Assembly: GCA_026770585.1 (NCBI GenBank)
Contig: MU646419.1
Span: forward strand, 232,778 to 248,857
Reading direction: 5' to 3'
Length of the DNA: 16,080 bases
Source of the DNA: Baffinella frigidus
Lineage: Eukaryota; Cryptophyceae; Cryptomonadales; Baffinellaceae
Numbering within the stretch: the first letter of the stretch is position 1; each line of letters begins with the position of its first letter. The notes below the pieces were generated by a model that saw nothing but the letters and a program-made list of their open reading frames with translations, had not been told where the DNA came from and searched no databases. Shown here piece after piece: positions 10,201-13,200 of this stretch. The translations under genes were made by a program, and so were the position numbers.

Positions 10201-13200
10201 GCGAGTCTCTCTATCGCTGACCGTGTGTCCCTAGTTTTAGGCCTGCGGTAGGCTGCACAGAGGGCTCGCCGTCTCATGCTTGTACCTCTGGGTGGCAGAC
10301 TCCGCGGGCGGCATCGGGGTTCGCAGCATACATCAAAAAGCACTTTGCGAGCGCGCGCGAAGCCCTCGTCCCCGGCGCCGGTCTCAAACCCTAAACCCTA
10401 CACACTCAACTTCAAACTATCAACTATCAACAATAAACTATAAACTATAAAGTATGAACTATAAACCCGCTTGTCCTCGGCGCCGGTCTCAAACCCTAAA
10501 CCCTACACACTCAACTATAAACTATAAACTATAAACTATAGATTATGAACTATAAGCCCGCTTGTCCCCGACGCCGGTCCGCGCCCCCGCTTTTTCTTCG
10601 TCTTCTTCATCATCTTCACCTTTTTTATTAGAGCGGTATTCACGACCATTGGCCGCGGAATCTTCTTCTTCTTCTTCGTCTTATTTCGTAGAGCGGTTCT
10701 CACAACTATTGACCACGGAAACGATCGAAGCCGTGGCAAATTTTGACGGTTACGTAGCAGAATCAGCAACTTTTTTTCATGGTTTCATTCTTTTCGTAGC
10801 CCAACGCACTTCACTCGGAGTCAGAACATTTCGCCTAAGTCAACTCCCCCTGAAAGCCAGCGCCTTAAGTCAAATGCCGGCCATGGTGGCAGGGTCCATC
10901 TAAACGAAATCAGGGGAAAGTTGACTTAGGTGAGCTGGTTGACTTAGCTGAAATCGTGTGGCTCGGAGTGCACTTTGCGAGCGCGCGTGAGGCGCTTGTT
11001 CCCGACGCCGGTCCTAAACCCTAAACCCTAAACCCTACACACTCACCTCGAAACCCGAAACCCGAAATCCTAAACCCTGAACCCGGAACCCTAAAGCCTA
11101 CACCCTACACTCGACACCCCTAACCCCACACCCCAATGTCTAAATCCGGAATCCTGAACACTGAACCCCAAACCCTAAACCCTGAACCCTGAACCCTAGA
11201 CCCTGAAACCTGAAACCTGAAACCTGAAACCTGAAACCTGAACCCTTAACCATAAACTATAAACTATAAACTATAAACCATAAACCCAAAACCGTAACCC
11301 CAAAACCGTGTGCAGACGGGGGGGGGGGGGTGAAGCACGGCCTGGTTATGAGCCTCATCTCGAAGATGTGGCACACGCGACGATGGCCTGTGTATCAAAC
11401 TGGCCTGTTTCCAAAGTCAACTCCCCTACAAATCTGTCAACTTTGCGCAGATTCCGAACAAAAATACTTTTAGTAGTAAAAATACTTTTAGTAGTCCGAA
11501 CAACAATACTTTTAGCAGAAATAATAGGAAGACGCGATAGATTTGATACACCGTTTAGCCCCAAACGCTCAACGACAAACGCTGCCGGGCAGACGGGGGG
11601 GAGGTCAAGCACGGCCTGGTTATGAGCCTCCTCTCCAAGATGTGGCACACGCGCAAGGCCCTCTTCTCTCCATCAACGGTCTACTACCAGCCCAGCGTGT
11701 TTGCGAAAGTCAACTTGTCAACTTCAGACGAAAAGTCGCACTGTGGCTCACGACTTGAGACAAGTTATGAGCCTGCTCTCGATGACGTGGCACACGCGGA
11801 AGGCACTCTTCTCCCTATTCAAGGTCCTCCCAGTTATATGAGAGAACGTATTACCACCCAGCAGCCACCGGGGCCTTCGGTGATGTGTCCATCTAAACTA
11901 TCCTGGTACAAATTGCAATTCATTCCAGGGTAAGGGGCTTGCAACGCGCAAAGCGCTCTTCTCCCCATCCAAGGCCTCACCCTTTCCACCCTCACATACA
12001 GTCCACCTACCCTAACACAGACTACCGTAACACATACTTACCCTCCACACATACTCCTTCGGCCGGCCCCCGATTTCCCCCTGCAAGGAAGTATGCCTGA
12101 AAGGTGGACACCATAACGCATACCTACCCTCCACACATACTCAATCAGTCCGGCCTCGACGGGTATGTGTTAGGGTACGTCCACTGTACCACAAATCAAA
12201 GCCCAACACTGCGTAAAAAAATGGAACTGATTCAGTGGTCTTGATTTTTCACACGCGCCAGGCCCTCTTTCCCCCATCTAAGGTCTCTCCCTTCCAAGCC
12301 ACCCTGTTCCCCTCATCTCGTCCCGTATCCCTTAAGTGGCCATGCGGTCAAAATTGACCGCACAGAGGTCCTAGGCAGGTCCTAGGGCCCTACTGTAGGG
12401 TGGATGAGCTACTGGATACTTAAGGGATATCTTCCCTCCCACGCAGTTTCTAGTTCTTTCCCCTCATCTCGTGCCGTATCTCTTCCCTCCTACGCAGTTC
12501 ACTGCCAGGGCGGAGTTTTTGTATTAGTCAACTGATGGCGAAAATCGATTTTCGAAGTACCCATAACGGGTACCTCGTTTCTGAGTTGACAGATTTTGTG
12601 GGTGAATTGACTTGTGCAAAATCTCTGGATTTGCAGTGCAGTTTCCAGTTCGTGCTTTCGAATTCTGAACGGACCCCACTAGGTCCGTGCATGAATCAAC
12701 TTTTACCGTTACAAAAACACTAAATCAGGTACTTGACACCTCGCCTACGGCTGGGTTTATGCTGAACCCTGAACGCTCGCAGCAAAAAATCGAGCAACAG
12801 GAGCGCACATATGCACGGCTTGTGGTGTCAACACCTACTCGGCAGTGGTAGTCGATCGAAAGCGGTGCAAACGTACTTGCTATGTCTGTGATATGGGGTT
12901 TCTGGGAAATCGAGGTTTGGCGGTCATGAACACTGAACACTGTACACTGAACACTGAACACTGAACACTGAACACTGAACACTGAACACTGAACACTGAG
13001 CCCTGAACCCTGAACCCTGGACCCTGAACCCTAAACCACAAACCACAAACCACAAACCACAAACCCTACACCCTGAACTCTAAACCCTAAACTCTAAACC
13101 CTAAACCCTAAACCATAAACCATAAACCCTAAACCCTAAACCCCAACCAGATGGACAGTCCCGTGCTGGACGTGGACGCTCTAGTGCAAGACCTCCAAAG

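Noticed and set aside
9105-10350. LTR-type retrotransposon suggested by the 960-bp-spaced near-identical repeats
   Set aside because: The interior has no retrotransposon coding sequence, primer site or polypurine tract, and the repeats contain exon 9 copies of the host gene.
10562-10903. 113-codon forward open frame rich in serine
   Set aside because: The serine run comes from TTC-rich microsatellite and a tandem 60-bp repeat inside intron 9. It overlaps an exon 9 tail copy in another frame and shows no motif.
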